Assembly (NCBI GenBank): GCA_934668695.1
Contig: CAKUOD010000010.1
Coordinates: forward strand, 1 to 64,000
From: an uncultured Collinsella sp.
GTDB taxonomy: Bacteria; Actinomycetota; Coriobacteriia; Coriobacteriales; Coriobacteriaceae
Reading direction: 5' to 3'
Length of the DNA stretch: 64,000 bases
The notes below the pieces were generated by a model that saw nothing but the letters and a program-made list of their open reading frames with translations, was not told where the DNA came from and made no database searches. The position numbers and the translations under genes were made by a program. Below, one piece after another: positions 53,569-62,234 of this stretch (its first letter is position 1; each line of letters starts with the position of its first letter).

Positions 53569-54483
53569 ATGGGTACAGTGAGAAACGCGCGCGTTAACCA
53601 GGGCGGCCCCAAGTGTGCCGGTATCGTCGGCCTTGGCCTCATCGGCGGCAGCTTTGCCCGCGGCTATGCGCAGGCGGGCGTCCGCGTGCTGGCCTGGGAT
53701 ACCGATGACGATGTCATGACGGCCGCCAGCATGGGCACCGTTGCCGGCGAGCTCAACGACGAGACGCTCGGCGAGTGCGACATCATCGTGCTGGCATGCT
53801 ACCCCGAGGCCTGCATCGAGTGGCTCGAGGCACACGCCCAGGCACTCGCCGACGCCACCGATACCGAGGCCATCATGGGCCCCGTGGTGATCGACACCGT
53901 GGGCGTCAAGGGTATCGTGTGCGAGCGCGCCTTTGAGCTTGCCCGCGAGCACGGCTTTTACTTTGTGGGCGCGCACCCCATGGCGGGCACGCAGTACTCG
54001 GGCTATGCGCACTCCCGCGCCGACCTGTTCCAGGGCGCGCCACTCGTGCTCGTGCCGCCCGCAGTGGACGATGCGCTCAAGCTGGAGCTTTTGGGCCAGG
54101 TGCGCGAGATGGTGCGTCCCCTGGGCTTTGGCAAGTTCAGCGTAACGAGCGCCGCTGAGCACGACCGCGTCATCGCCTTTACGAGCCAGCTCGCGCACGT
54201 CGTCTCCAACGCCTATGTTAAGAGCCCGACCGCTCAGGTCCACCACGGCTTTTCGGCCGGCAGCTACCGCGACCTCACCCGCGTGGCGCACCTCAACCCG
54301 CAGATGTGGTCCGAGCTCATGATCGACGACGCCGACGCGCTCGCCTTCGAGATCGACCATCTGATCGAATCGCTCGGCGCCTACAGCCGCGCCCTTAAGG
54401 ACCGCGACCAGCGCTATCTGGAGAATCTCCTTGCCGAGGGCGACCGCATTAAGCGTGCACTCGACGACGAGGCCTCCCACTAG
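53569..54483 (+). CDS. tyrA: Prephenate dehydrogenase
   Basis: Oxidises prephenate to 4-hydroxyphenylpyruvate for tyrosine. The NAD-binding GIVGLGLIGGSFARG, the AHPMAGTQYSGY loop and the helix ITAFTSQLAHVVS-like VIAFTSQLAHVVSNAY are present. 304 residues, with no ACT or chorismate mutase domain. It starts three bases after aroF. Confidence 0.94.
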   Translation: MGTVRNARVNQGGPKCAGIVGLGLIGGSFARGYAQAGVRVLAWDTDDDVMTAASMGTVAGELNDETLGECDIIVLACYPEACIEWLEAHAQALADATDTEAIMGPVVIDTVGVKGIVCERAFELAREHGFYFVGAHPMAGTQYSGYAHSRADLFQGAPLVLVPPAVDDALKLELLGQVREMVRPLGFGKFSVTSAAEHDRVIAFTSQLAHVVSNAYVKSPTAQVHHGFSAGSYRDLTRVAHLNPQMWSELMIDDADALAFEIDHLIESLGAYSRALKDRDQRYLENLLAEGDRIKRALDDEASH

Positions 54484-54519
54484 ACCACCCATCACGCCAG
54501 GTCGAAAGGACCGAAGCTA

Positions 54520-55626
54520 ATGGCGATTACCATCGATATCGACACTGCACGCCCCTATCAGGTGCATGTGGGCACGTTTTTGCTGGAGCAGGCAGGCCCG
54601 CTCGTCCGCGCCACCGCCGGCGGCACCAAGGCCGTCATCGTGACGGACACCAACGTGGGCCCCCTCTACCAGATGCCCGTTAAGCAGAGCCTGGAGGCGT
54701 CAGGCTACGAGGTGAGCATCTGCACCTTCGAAGCCGGCGAGGCCCACAAGCGCGCCGAAACCTATGTTGCCATTTTGGAGTTTGTGGCCGAGCACGAGCT
54801 TTCGCGCTCCGACGTGATCGTGGCACTCGGCGGCGGTGTCGTGGGCGACGTGGCGGGCTTTGTGGCCGCCACCTACATGCGCGGCTGCAAGTTTGTGCAG
54901 ATCCCCACGAGCCTGCTCGCCATGGTGGATTCGTCGGTGGGAGGCAAGACCGCCATCGACCTGGCTGCCGGCAAGAACTTGGCCGGCGCCTTTTGGCAGC
55001 CGAGCGTGGTTATCGCCGACGTGGGGTGCCTGGCCACCCTCACGCCCGAGCAGTTCGCCGACGGCTGCGGCGAGGTCGTCAAGCACGCCGTGATCGCCGA
55101 CCCGGAGCTTTTCGCCGAGCTGGAGAAGACCCCGCTCACGCTGGAGCTGCTCAACCGCGATGTGGCCCGCGTAGCGCTCATCATCGCCCGCAATATCGAC
55201 ATCAAGCGCGCCGTGGTCGTCGCCGACGAGTGCGAAACCAACCAGCGCAAGCTCCTCAACTTTGGACACAGCGCCGGGCACGCCGTCGAGGCCTGCGAGC
55301 ACTTTGAGCTGGGACACGGCAACTGCGTGTCGATCGGCATGGGTATCATCACGCGCGCCGCGGCCCTGCACGGCGTCTGCGATGCTGCGCTGCCCGGTCG
55401 TATTGAGGAACTCTGTGCCCGCCATGGCCTCAAGACCCGCTGCGACCTAGATGCCGATACCGTCTTTGCCGAGGCGCTCCACGACAAGAAGCGCGCGGGC
55501 GACACCATCGACCTGGTGATTCCGCACGGCATTGGCCGCTGCAGCATCGACCGCACACCGCTTTCCACTTTCCACGAACTCATTGCCGAGGGCCTCGGCC
55601 AGAAGGGAGACGCATCCGCATGCTAG
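54520..55626 (+). CDS. aroB: 3-dehydroquinate synthase
   Basis: Second shikimate step, cyclising DAHP. It shows VALGGGVVGDVAGFVAATYMRG, PTSLLAMVDSSVGGKTAID, the zinc-site GCGEVVKHAVI and NFGHSAGHAVE with GHGNCVSIGM. 368 residues. AAAGGA lies about a dozen bases before the ATG. The 3' end overlaps aroA by seven bases. Confidence 0.97.
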   Translation: MAITIDIDTARPYQVHVGTFLLEQAGPLVRATAGGTKAVIVTDTNVGPLYQMPVKQSLEASGYEVSICTFEAGEAHKRAETYVAILEFVAEHELSRSDVIVALGGGVVGDVAGFVAATYMRGCKFVQIPTSLLAMVDSSVGGKTAIDLAAGKNLAGAFWQPSVVIADVGCLATLTPEQFADGCGEVVKHAVIADPELFAELEKTPLTLELLNRDVARVALIIARNIDIKRAVVVADECETNQRKLLNFGHSAGHAVEACEHFELGHGNCVSIGMGIITRAAALHGVCDAALPGRIEELCARHGLKTRCDLDADTVFAEALHDKKRAGDTIDLVIPHGIGRCSIDRTPLSTFHELIAEGLGQKGDASAC

Positions 55627-56939
55627 CCCGCATCACCCCGTCCCCGCTTAAGGGCACCGTTCCCGCCATCGCGTCCAAGTCGATGGCGCATCGTCTCATC
55701 ATCTGCGCCGCGCTCGCCAACGGCGAGACACACGTCACCTGCAACACCACCTGCGCCGACATCGAGGCTACGGTGCGCTGCCTTACGGCACTGGGTGCTC
55801 GCATCGAGACCGTCGAGGACGGCTTCCAGGTCCACCCCACCATGAAGAGTGTTGAGTTTGGCCTGCTCAAGGCCCTTGCCGGCGGCACGCTTGACTGCGG
55901 TGAAAGTGGCTCCACGCTGCGCTTTATGCTGCCTGTCGCCTGCGCGCTGGGTGCGGATGCCACCTTCGTAGGCCAGGGCCGCCTGGGCGCCCGCCCGCTG
56001 TCCCCGCTCTCGGACGAGATCATCGCCGCCGGCTGCGACCTACAGGGCCTGGGCGGTTTTCCGCTCAAGACGAGCGGACGCATGCGCCCGGGCACCTTTG
56101 TGCTTCCGGGCAACGTGAGCTCGCAATATATCTCCGGCCTGCTGCTGGCAGCCCCGCTGCTGGCCCAGCCCTCCTGCGTGCAGGTAACCGGCCTCATTGA
56201 GAGCCGTCCCTACATCAACCTGACGATCCAGGCCATGAAGGCCTTTGGCGTCGAGGTCAACGTCGAGCGCATCCCCGCCAAGAATGGCAAGCCCGAGGTC
56301 ACAAACTTCCGCGTAAACAGCGGCTCGTACCGCACGCCCGGCAGCGTGACCGTCGAGGGCGATTGGTCCAATGCAGCCTTTTGGCTGTGTGCCGGCGCCA
56401 TCGGCACCGACCCCATCACCGTCGAGGGCGTGTCCCTGAGCTCCGCGCAGGGCGACCGCAACGTGCTCGCCGCGCTTTCGCGCTTTGGCGCCCGCATCGT
56501 GCGCTCCACCAACGCCGCCACCGTGCAGTCCGACAAGCTCGCCGGCTTTGAGATGAGCGCCCACGACATTCCCGACCTGGTGCCCGTCATCTCGGCCGTA
56601 GCCTCGCTGGCGCAGGGCCGCACCTTTATCCGCGATTGCGCCCGTCTGCGCATCAAGGAATCCGACCGCCTGGTCACCACCACCCGCGAGCTCACCGCGC
56701 TGGGCGCGCAGGTGCGCATTGCCGGTGACGACCTCATCATCAAGGGTGTCGATGCCTTCACCGGCGGCGAGGTCGATTCGCACAACGACCATCGCATCGC
56801 CATGATGGCCGCTATCGCCGCGAGCCGCGCCACCGGCGAGGTCGTGATCCACGGCGCCGAGGCCGTCAACAAGTCCTATCCCGATTTCTTCGACCACTAC
56901 CGCCTGCTGGGCGGCAAGGTCACGCTCGAGGAGGAATAG
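55620..56939 (+). CDS. aroA: 3-phosphoshikimate 1-carboxyvinyltransferase (EPSP synthase)
   Basis: Joins shikimate 3-phosphate with PEP. SKSMAHRLIICAALA at the N-terminus, GESGSTLRFMLPVA, the RPYINLTIQ segment, RIKESDRLVTT and NDHRIAMMAA are conserved. 439 residues. ATG overlaps the end of aroB, indicating coupling. Confidence 0.97.
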   Translation: MLARITPSPLKGTVPAIASKSMAHRLIICAALANGETHVTCNTTCADIEATVRCLTALGARIETVEDGFQVHPTMKSVEFGLLKALAGGTLDCGESGSTLRFMLPVACALGADATFVGQGRLGARPLSPLSDEIIAAGCDLQGLGGFPLKTSGRMRPGTFVLPGNVSSQYISGLLLAAPLLAQPSCVQVTGLIESRPYINLTIQAMKAFGVEVNVERIPAKNGKPEVTNFRVNSGSYRTPGSVTVEGDWSNAAFWLCAGAIGTDPITVEGVSLSSAQGDRNVLAALSRFGARIVRSTNAATVQSDKLAGFEMSAHDIPDLVPVISAVASLAQGRTFIRDCARLRIKESDRLVTTTRELTALGAQVRIAGDDLIIKGVDAFTGGEVDSHNDHRIAMMAAIAASRATGEVVIHGAEAVNKSYPDFFDHYRLLGGKVTLEEE

Positions 56940-56940
56940 C

Positions 56941-58038
56941 ATGTCCTCGACCTTTGGCAACGTCTTGCATCTAAGCATTTTCGGCCAGTCGCACTCCCCC
57001 GCCATCGGCTGCTCGCTCGATGGCATTCCAGCAGGCATTGCCGTCGACCAGGAGCAGCTGCAGGCCTTTTTGGACCGTCGTGCCCCCGGCCGCGACGAGA
57101 CCGCGACCAAGCGCCGCGAGGCCGACGCCGCGCACATCATCGCCGGCGTGGTCGATGGACACACCACCGGCGCGCCCATCGCCGCGATCATCGAGAACAC
57201 CAACACGCGCTCCAAGGACTACTCCGAGCTGCGCCGCAAGCCCCGCCCGGGCCATGCGGATTTCCCAGCACGAGTGAAGTATCACAACATGCACGACGTC
57301 GCCGGCGGTGGGCACTTCTCCGGCCGTTTGACGGCGCCCTTATGCATCGCCGGCGGTATCGCGCTGCAGGCGCTCGAGGCCCGCGGCATCAAGGTGATGG
57401 CGCACGTGGCACAGATCGGCGGCATTTCCGACCTCCCCATGGACGACATGGTCTATCGCGAGGCCGACCGCAAGGCGATCCTTGAGAACGACCTGCCGTG
57501 CATCGACGCCGCAGCCGCCAGTCGCATGCGCGAGGAGATCCTGGCCGCGCGCGACGAGCTCGACAGCATCGGCGGCATCGTGGAGTGCGGTATCTATGGC
57601 CTGCCCGCTGGCATCGGCGACCCGATGTTCGACGGTATCGAGAACCGCATCGCGCAGATCGCCTTTGGCATTCCCGCTGTGAAGGGCGTGGAGTTTGGCA
57701 TGGGCTTTGCCGTCGCCGCCATGCGCGGCAGCGAGAACAACGATCCATATCGCATCGACGCCGAGACCGGCGAGATCGAGGTCGAGTCCAATAACGCCGG
57801 CGGCATCCTGGGCGGCATTTCGACCGGCGCGCCCGTCATGTGGCGCATGGCCGTAAAGCCGACGCCCTCCATTGGCCGCGAGCAGCAGACCGTGGACATG
57901 GACGCCATGGAAAATGCCGAGCTCTCGGTCCACGGCCGCCACGATCCCTGCATCGTCCCCAGAGCTGTCCCCGTAGCCGAGGCAGCCGCCGCCCTTGCCA
58001 TCTGGGACGCCCTCCTCGAAGACGCCGCCCAGCGCTAA
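56941..58038 (+). CDS. aroC: Chorismate synthase
   Basis: FMN-dependent elimination giving chorismate. FGQSHSPAIGCSLDGIPAGI, the RKPRPGHADFP motif, GGGHFSGRLTAPL, GGILGGISTGAPV and FKPTPSI-like VKPTPSIG are present. 365 residues. One base after aroA. Confidence 0.97.
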   Translation: MSSTFGNVLHLSIFGQSHSPAIGCSLDGIPAGIAVDQEQLQAFLDRRAPGRDETATKRREADAAHIIAGVVDGHTTGAPIAAIIENTNTRSKDYSELRRKPRPGHADFPARVKYHNMHDVAGGGHFSGRLTAPLCIAGGIALQALEARGIKVMAHVAQIGGISDLPMDDMVYREADRKAILENDLPCIDAAAASRMREEILAARDELDSIGGIVECGIYGLPAGIGDPMFDGIENRIAQIAFGIPAVKGVEFGMGFAVAAMRGSENNDPYRIDAETGEIEVESNNAGGILGGISTGAPVMWRMAVKPTPSIGREQQTVDMDAMENAELSVHGRHDPCIVPRAVPVAEAAAALAIWDALLEDAAQR

Positions 58039-58081
58039 CTACCCACCCCTCAACATCCCCCGACACGTGAAAGGGGTCTCC

Positions 58082-59227
58082 ATGGACCTTGCTGACATCC
58101 GCCAGGCCATTGATGGCATCGACACCACGCTCCTCAACAGCTTTGTCGAGCGCATGGACATTGCCACCGAGGTCGCCAAGTCAAAGATCGAGATGGGCAA
58201 GGCCGTCTTCGACCCCGCCCGCGAGCGCTCCAAGCTCAACAACCTCGCCAGCCGCGCACCCGAGCGCTACGAGGCGCAGACAATCACCCTGTTCCGCTTG
58301 CTCATGAGCATGAGCAAGGCCGAGCAGCAGCGCTACATCAACGAGCTCAAGGACATCACGGTGTCGCAAAAAGCCCACGCTACGGCCGCACCCCTCGACA
58401 CGCCCTTCCCCCAGACTGCCACGGTCGCCTGTCAGGGCGTCGAGGGCGCCTACAGCCAGATCGCCGCATGCAAGCTCTTCGATGTGCCCGATATCGCTTT
58501 CTTCGAAACTTTCGAGGGCGTCATGCGTGCCGTGCGCGACGGCTTCTGCGAGTTTGGCGTGCTGCCCATCGAAAACTCCACCGCTGGCTCGGTCAACGCC
58601 GTCTACGACCTGCTCGCACAGTTCGACTTCCACATTGTGCGCTCGCTGCGCCTCAAGATCGACCACAACCTGCTCGTCAAACCCGGTACCAAGCTGCAGG
58701 ACGTGCGCGAGGTCTACAGCCACGGCCAAGCCATCGCCCAGTGTGCCGGCTTTATCGAGGCCCACGACCTGCACGCCACCAAGTACCCCAACACGGCCAT
58801 GTCTGCCGAGATGGTTGCCAACTCCGACCGCTCCGATGTCGCCGCCATCGCCTCGCGCAGCTGCGCGGCGCTCTACGGCCTGGAGGTGCTGGAACCCAAC
58901 ATCCAGGACTCGGACAACAACTACACGCGCTTCGTCGTCATCAGCCGCGAGCCGCGCGTCTACCCCGGCGCCAACCGCACCTCGCTCATGATCACCACGA
59001 CCAACGAGCCGGGCTCGCTCTATCGCGTGCTCGAGCGCTTCTACGCGCTCAATATCAACCTCATCAAGCTCGAGAGCCGACCCATCCCCGGGCACGACTT
59101 TGAGTTTATGTTCTACTTTGACCTGGACTGCCCCTTTGGCAGCAAGGCCCTCGACGACCTGCTCGATTCCATCGACGACGTGTGCGAAAGCTTCACCTAC
59201 TTTGGCAGCTACACGGAGGTGCTCTAG
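58082..59227 (+). CDS. pheA: Bifunctional chorismate mutase/prephenate dehydratase (P-protein)
   Basis: Converts chorismate through prephenate to phenylpyruvate for phenylalanine. An AroQ-type chorismate mutase domain (IRQAIDGIDTTLLNSFVERM, 1-95) is followed by prephenate dehydratase (CQGVEGAYSQIAA, LPIENSTAGSVN, NNYTRFVVIS) and a C-terminal ACT domain (TNEPGSLYRVLERF, ESRPIPG) for feedback by phenylalanine. ATG 58082 is five bases after AAAGGGG; 381 residues. Confidence 0.96.
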   Translation: MDLADIRQAIDGIDTTLLNSFVERMDIATEVAKSKIEMGKAVFDPARERSKLNNLASRAPERYEAQTITLFRLLMSMSKAEQQRYINELKDITVSQKAHATAAPLDTPFPQTATVACQGVEGAYSQIAACKLFDVPDIAFFETFEGVMRAVRDGFCEFGVLPIENSTAGSVNAVYDLLAQFDFHIVRSLRLKIDHNLLVKPGTKLQDVREVYSHGQAIAQCAGFIEAHDLHATKYPNTAMSAEMVANSDRSDVAAIASRSCAALYGLEVLEPNIQDSDNNYTRFVVISREPRVYPGANRTSLMITTTNEPGSLYRVLERFYALNINLIKLESRPIPGHDFEFMFYFDLDCPFGSKALDDLLDSIDDVCESFTYFGSYTEVL

Positions 59228-60478
59228 ATGACCGATGCCGCCGCAACCCGCCCCTACGGCGTGCTGGGCCGCGTGCTGGGCCACAGCTACACCCCGACCA
59301 TCTACAAGGAGCTCGCGGGCCTGGAATACGTGCGTTTTGAACGCGAGCCCGAGGACCTCGAAGCCTTTATGACGGGCGGCGAATGGGAGGGCACCAACGT
59401 GACCATCCCCTACAAGCGCGCCGTCATGGACTACCTGGACGAGCTGAGCCCGCTCGCCGAGCGCATGGGCAACGTCAACACCATCACGCGCCTGGCTGAC
59501 GGCCGCCTGCGCGGCGACAACACCGACTACTTCGGCTTTCAGTGCCTAGTCGAGGAGCTGGGCGTTGGGGTCGCCGGCAAGAAGGCCCTCGTGCTCGGTG
59601 CCACCGGTGGCGCCGGCACCACTGCCAGCATGGTGCTCGGCGACCTGGGCGCCATCGTCGTGCCGGTCGGCCGCACGAGCGAAGTCAACTACGACAACAT
59701 CGCGCAGCAGTCCGACGCCGCGTTGCTCGTCAACTGCACGCCCGCCGGCATGTTCCCCCACTGTCCCGATGCCCCCTGCACGCTCGAGGGGCTCGATGCG
59801 CTCGAGGGCGTCATCGACATTGTCTACAACCCTGCACGCACGGGACTCATGCTCGAGGCCGAGCGCCGCGGCATCCCCTGCATCGGCGGCCTGCTGATGC
59901 TCGTGGCCCAGGCGGCGCAAGCCGTTGAGCGCTACACCGGCCAGGTCACTCCGCGTGAGCGAATTCTGGACGTAACGGAGCGCCTGTCACGCCGCGAACA
60001 GAACATCGCGCTGATCGGTATGCCGGGCTCGGGCAAGACCCGCGTGGGCGAGCAGATTGCTCTGCTCACGGGGCGAGAGCACATTGACCTGGACCGCGCC
60101 CTCGAGGAGCGCCTGGGCATGCTCTGCGCCGACTTTATCGTCGAGCGCGGCGAGGCGGCCTTTCGCGAACAGGAGACGGCGGCGCTGGCCGGCATCTCCA
60201 AGCGCAGCGGCCTGGTGCTTTCCACGGGCGGCGGCGTGGTCACGCGCGACGAGAACTACCCGCTACTGCACCAGAACAGCCAGATCGTGATGCTTAACCG
60301 TAAGCTCGACGAACTCGCCCACAAGGGTCGCCCCATCACCGCCCGCGATGGCATCGACAAGCTGGCCGAGCAGCGCATGCCGCGCTACCGCGCCTGGGCC
60401 GACTACATCATCGACTCACGCGACTGCGCCGCCAACACCGCCCAGGCCCTCCTCGACACCCTCCCATCCGCTCTCTAA
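59228..60478 (+). CDS. Fused shikimate dehydrogenase-shikimate kinase (AroE-AroK)
   Basis: One 416-residue chain for two shikimate steps. Residues 1-240 are shikimate dehydrogenase: NVTIPYK with catalytic Lys63, GDNTDYFGF with Asp100, NADP loop LGATGGAGTTA (123-133), and a C-terminal GLLMLVAQAAQAVERYTG helix. After a linker (about 241-257) the kinase starts with P-loop GMPGSGKT (264-271), then DLDR (287-290) and the STGGGVV shikimate site (332-338). Both halves keep their key residues. The ATG directly abuts the pheA stop. These two enzymes are usually separate in bacteria. Confidence 0.95.
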   Translation: MTDAAATRPYGVLGRVLGHSYTPTIYKELAGLEYVRFEREPEDLEAFMTGGEWEGTNVTIPYKRAVMDYLDELSPLAERMGNVNTITRLADGRLRGDNTDYFGFQCLVEELGVGVAGKKALVLGATGGAGTTASMVLGDLGAIVVPVGRTSEVNYDNIAQQSDAALLVNCTPAGMFPHCPDAPCTLEGLDALEGVIDIVYNPARTGLMLEAERRGIPCIGGLLMLVAQAAQAVERYTGQVTPRERILDVTERLSRREQNIALIGMPGSGKTRVGEQIALLTGREHIDLDRALEERLGMLCADFIVERGEAAFREQETAALAGISKRSGLVLSTGGGVVTRDENYPLLHQNSQIVMLNRKLDELAHKGRPITARDGIDKLAEQRMPRYRAWADYIIDSRDCAANTAQALLDTLPSAL

Positions 60479-60481
60479 TCA

Positions 60482-60520
60482 AAACCACCACAAAGGGGAC
60501 AGGCACCTTTGCGGTGGTTT
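60482..60520. repeat. REP-like hairpin with GGGGACAG core between aroEK and aroQ
   Basis: AAACCACCACAAAGG pairs with CCTTTGCGGTGGTTT in 14 of 15 positions around GGACAGGCA. The left side reads AAAGGGGACAGG, sharing GGGGACAG with the inverted repeats around the transposase remnant at 101-357. It lies four bases after the aroEK stop, and no T-tract follows, so it is unlikely to be a classical terminator. Confidence 0.55.
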
Positions 60521-60542
60521 CTCGACTGCAAAGGAAGCAACC

Positions 60543-60980
60543 ATGAAAGTACTCGTCATCAACGGCCCCAACCTCAACATGCTCGGCATTCGCGAGCCGG
60601 GCATCTATGGCAGCGACAACTACGACCGCTTAGTGCAGATCTGCCAGGAAGCGGGCACTGCACAGGGCTTCGACGAGGTCGAGGTCTTCCAGTCCAACCA
60701 CGAGGGCAGCATCGTCGACAAGATCCAGGAGGCCTACGGCAAGGTCGACGGCATCGTCATCAACCCGGCGGCATACACGCATACGAGCGTGGCGATCCTC
60801 GACGCCCTCAAGGCCGTCGCCATCCCTGCCGTCGAGGTCCACATCAGCGCCGTAGAGACACGCGAGGACTTCCGCCAGGTGAGCTATGCACGCCTAGCCT
60901 GCTTCGCCACCATCACCGGCGAAGGCCTCCAAGGCTACGCCCACGCGTTGGAGCTGCTGAAAGAGCATCTCGAAAAGTAA
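60543..60980 (+). CDS. aroQ: 3-dehydroquinate dehydratase, type II
   Basis: Third shikimate step. VLVINGPNLNMLGIREPGIYG carries the catalytic Tyr/Arg region, FQSNHEGSIVDKIQ and INPAAYTHTSVAILDAL follow, with VEVHISAVETREDFR. 145 residues, a dodecamer-forming family. AAGGAAG lies eight bases before the ATG. Last gene of the operon before the terminator at 61007. Confidence 0.97.
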   Translation: MKVLVINGPNLNMLGIREPGIYGSDNYDRLVQICQEAGTAQGFDEVEVFQSNHEGSIVDKIQEAYGKVDGIVINPAAYTHTSVAILDALKAVAIPAVEVHISAVETREDFRQVSYARLACFATITGEGLQGYAHALELLKEHLEK

Positions 60981-61006
60981 GACTGCAACACTACTGAATA
61001 ATGACA

Positions 61007-61040
61007 GCGGGAAGGGTCGACTTGGTCCTCCCCGCTTTTA
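61007..61040 (+). terminator. Terminator of the aro operon
   Basis: AGCGGGAAGG pairs with CCTCCCCGCT (one mismatch) around an 11-base loop, followed by TTTAATTA, 26 bases after aroQ. Confidence 0.85.
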
Positions 61041-61041
61041 A

Positions 61042-62028
61042 TTACGCCTTCTTGATCACGTACGCCAATCCAATATCGCAGGCGCAACGCACGAGAGATG
61101 CAAAGAGCCACGATGCTGGCAGCGCCATAAGCAGCGGCATGGTCTGCCAGGGGATAAACCAATCGACCGCGTGGATTGCAAAGATGGCAAGGCTGGCCTG
61201 TCCGCAGAACACGAGAGCTTTTTCAAAGGACCCCAAAACCGGCACGTCTTTCAACTTCTCCAGCGCCATGGAAACCCAGCACACGCAATAGCTGCCGGCA
61301 AGAGCGGCAACTGTCGCAACCGCAAATCCATCCACGCGGCGGCTCGAAAGCTCAAGCCCACTCAGCGCGGCAAGGACAAGCCAAGCGACACCGGCTCCAA
61401 TAAACAGCAGAGGCTTGCTCACGCTCGGCTCCAGCCCCCTTTGGCGCGCCGTATAGCCAATCCACATCAGCAAGACGGTGTAGCAGCTCAGATCCAAATC
61501 GAGTGGCAGGTAAACACCAAAACAGCGAGACACGCTCAAACCGCAAAAGGCAATCGCAGCACAGACAACGCCCTGCCAAACAGCCCCAATCCCGCGGCGA
61601 TCAAACAGCCGCACGAGCACATTAAACAACAGGCGCGACGTAAACAGCGCCGCCAAAAACCATGCCATGCCAACGGCGGTAACGCCAAGCACAGGCACAT
61701 CAACGCCCGAGGCAAACACAAGCGTCTTAAGCCCCGCAACCAGCGTACCGCTCGTCAAAGGAGCGCCGCTCATCAAGAACGTCGGCACCTGCCACGCCAG
61801 TGCAAGAATCACATACGGCACCAGCAGGCGCGACACCGAACCACTCAGCAGCTCGCGCCACGGCTTCGGCCTAAACGTATACCCGGCAAGAATAAAGAAC
61901 ACCGGCATGTGAAACGAGAAGATCGCGTGCCGCAAGGGAGAAGGATTTGGGACGGTGTGTCCCACAATGACCAGAATCATTGCAATCCCCTTTGCAATAT
62001 CGATCCAGTCGAGCCTTTTGCTTCCCAT
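61042..62028 (-). CDS. Acyltransferase family 3 membrane protein
   Basis: 328 residues with about ten membrane helices. The N-terminal LDWIDIAKGIAMILVIVGHT and FSFHMPVFFILAGYTF are the AT3/OatA-type motifs carrying the conserved His. Such proteins O-acetylate or O-succinylate polysaccharides, lipids or peptidoglycan; the substrate is unknown. The nearby ABC-2 exporter makes a surface glycan plausible. ATG 62028 is six bases after AAGGG. Confidence 0.87.
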   Translation of the reverse strand: MGSKRLDWIDIAKGIAMILVIVGHTVPNPSPLRHAIFSFHMPVFFILAGYTFRPKPWRELLSGSVSRLLVPYVILALAWQVPTFLMSGAPLTSGTLVAGLKTLVFASGVDVPVLGVTAVGMAWFLAALFTSRLLFNVLVRLFDRRGIGAVWQGVVCAAIAFCGLSVSRCFGVYLPLDLDLSCYTVLLMWIGYTARQRGLEPSVSKPLLFIGAGVAWLVLAALSGLELSSRRVDGFAVATVAALAGSYCVCWVSMALEKLKDVPVLGSFEKALVFCGQASLAIFAIHAVDWFIPWQTMPLLMALPASWLFASLVRCACDIGLAYVIKKA

Positions 62029-62061
62029 GGCGAACCCTTCAAAACCGCAGCACACAAGATG

Positions 62062-62094
62062 AAAAAAGCCCAGACCACCAAGCGGTCCGGGCTT
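62062..62094 (-). terminator. Terminator after tRNA-Arg(TCT)
   Basis: AAGCCCGGACC pairs with GGTCTGGGCTT on the minus strand, followed by T5, ten bases past the tRNA. Confidence 0.85.
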
Positions 62095-62103
62095 AATAAA
62101 CGA

Positions 62104-62180
62104 TGGTGCTCCATGGCGGATTCGAACCGTCGACCTTGGGATTAGAAGTCCCCTGCTCTATCCAACTGAGCTAATGGAGC
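62104..62180 (-). tRNA. tRNA-Arg (anticodon TCT)
   Basis: Minus-strand cloverleaf: acceptor GCTCCAT/ATGGAGC with discriminator A and encoded CCA; anticodon loop CTTCTAA, anticodon TCT reading AGA; TPsiC arm GGTTCGAATCC. The anticodon stem has a G-A mismatch at its outer pair. Confidence 0.95.
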
Positions 62181-62226
62181 AAATAACCGCACGCCCAAGC
62201 AAGCGCAAACCTGTCAGGCGCAAGTA

Positions 62227-62232
62227 ATTATA
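62227..62232 (-). promoter_or_regulatory. -10 of tRNA-Arg(TCT)
   Basis: Perfect TATAAT on the minus strand, directly after the stop of the ABC ATPase gene; the -35 position falls inside that gene and is weak (TACCGC). Confidence 0.45.
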
Positions 62233-62234
62233 AC

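Noticed and set aside
52262..62180. A genomic island bounded by two tRNA-Arg genes
   Set aside because: Everything between is core biosynthesis with composition like its surroundings; there is no integrase and no duplicated tRNA end beyond the conserved TPsiC arm.
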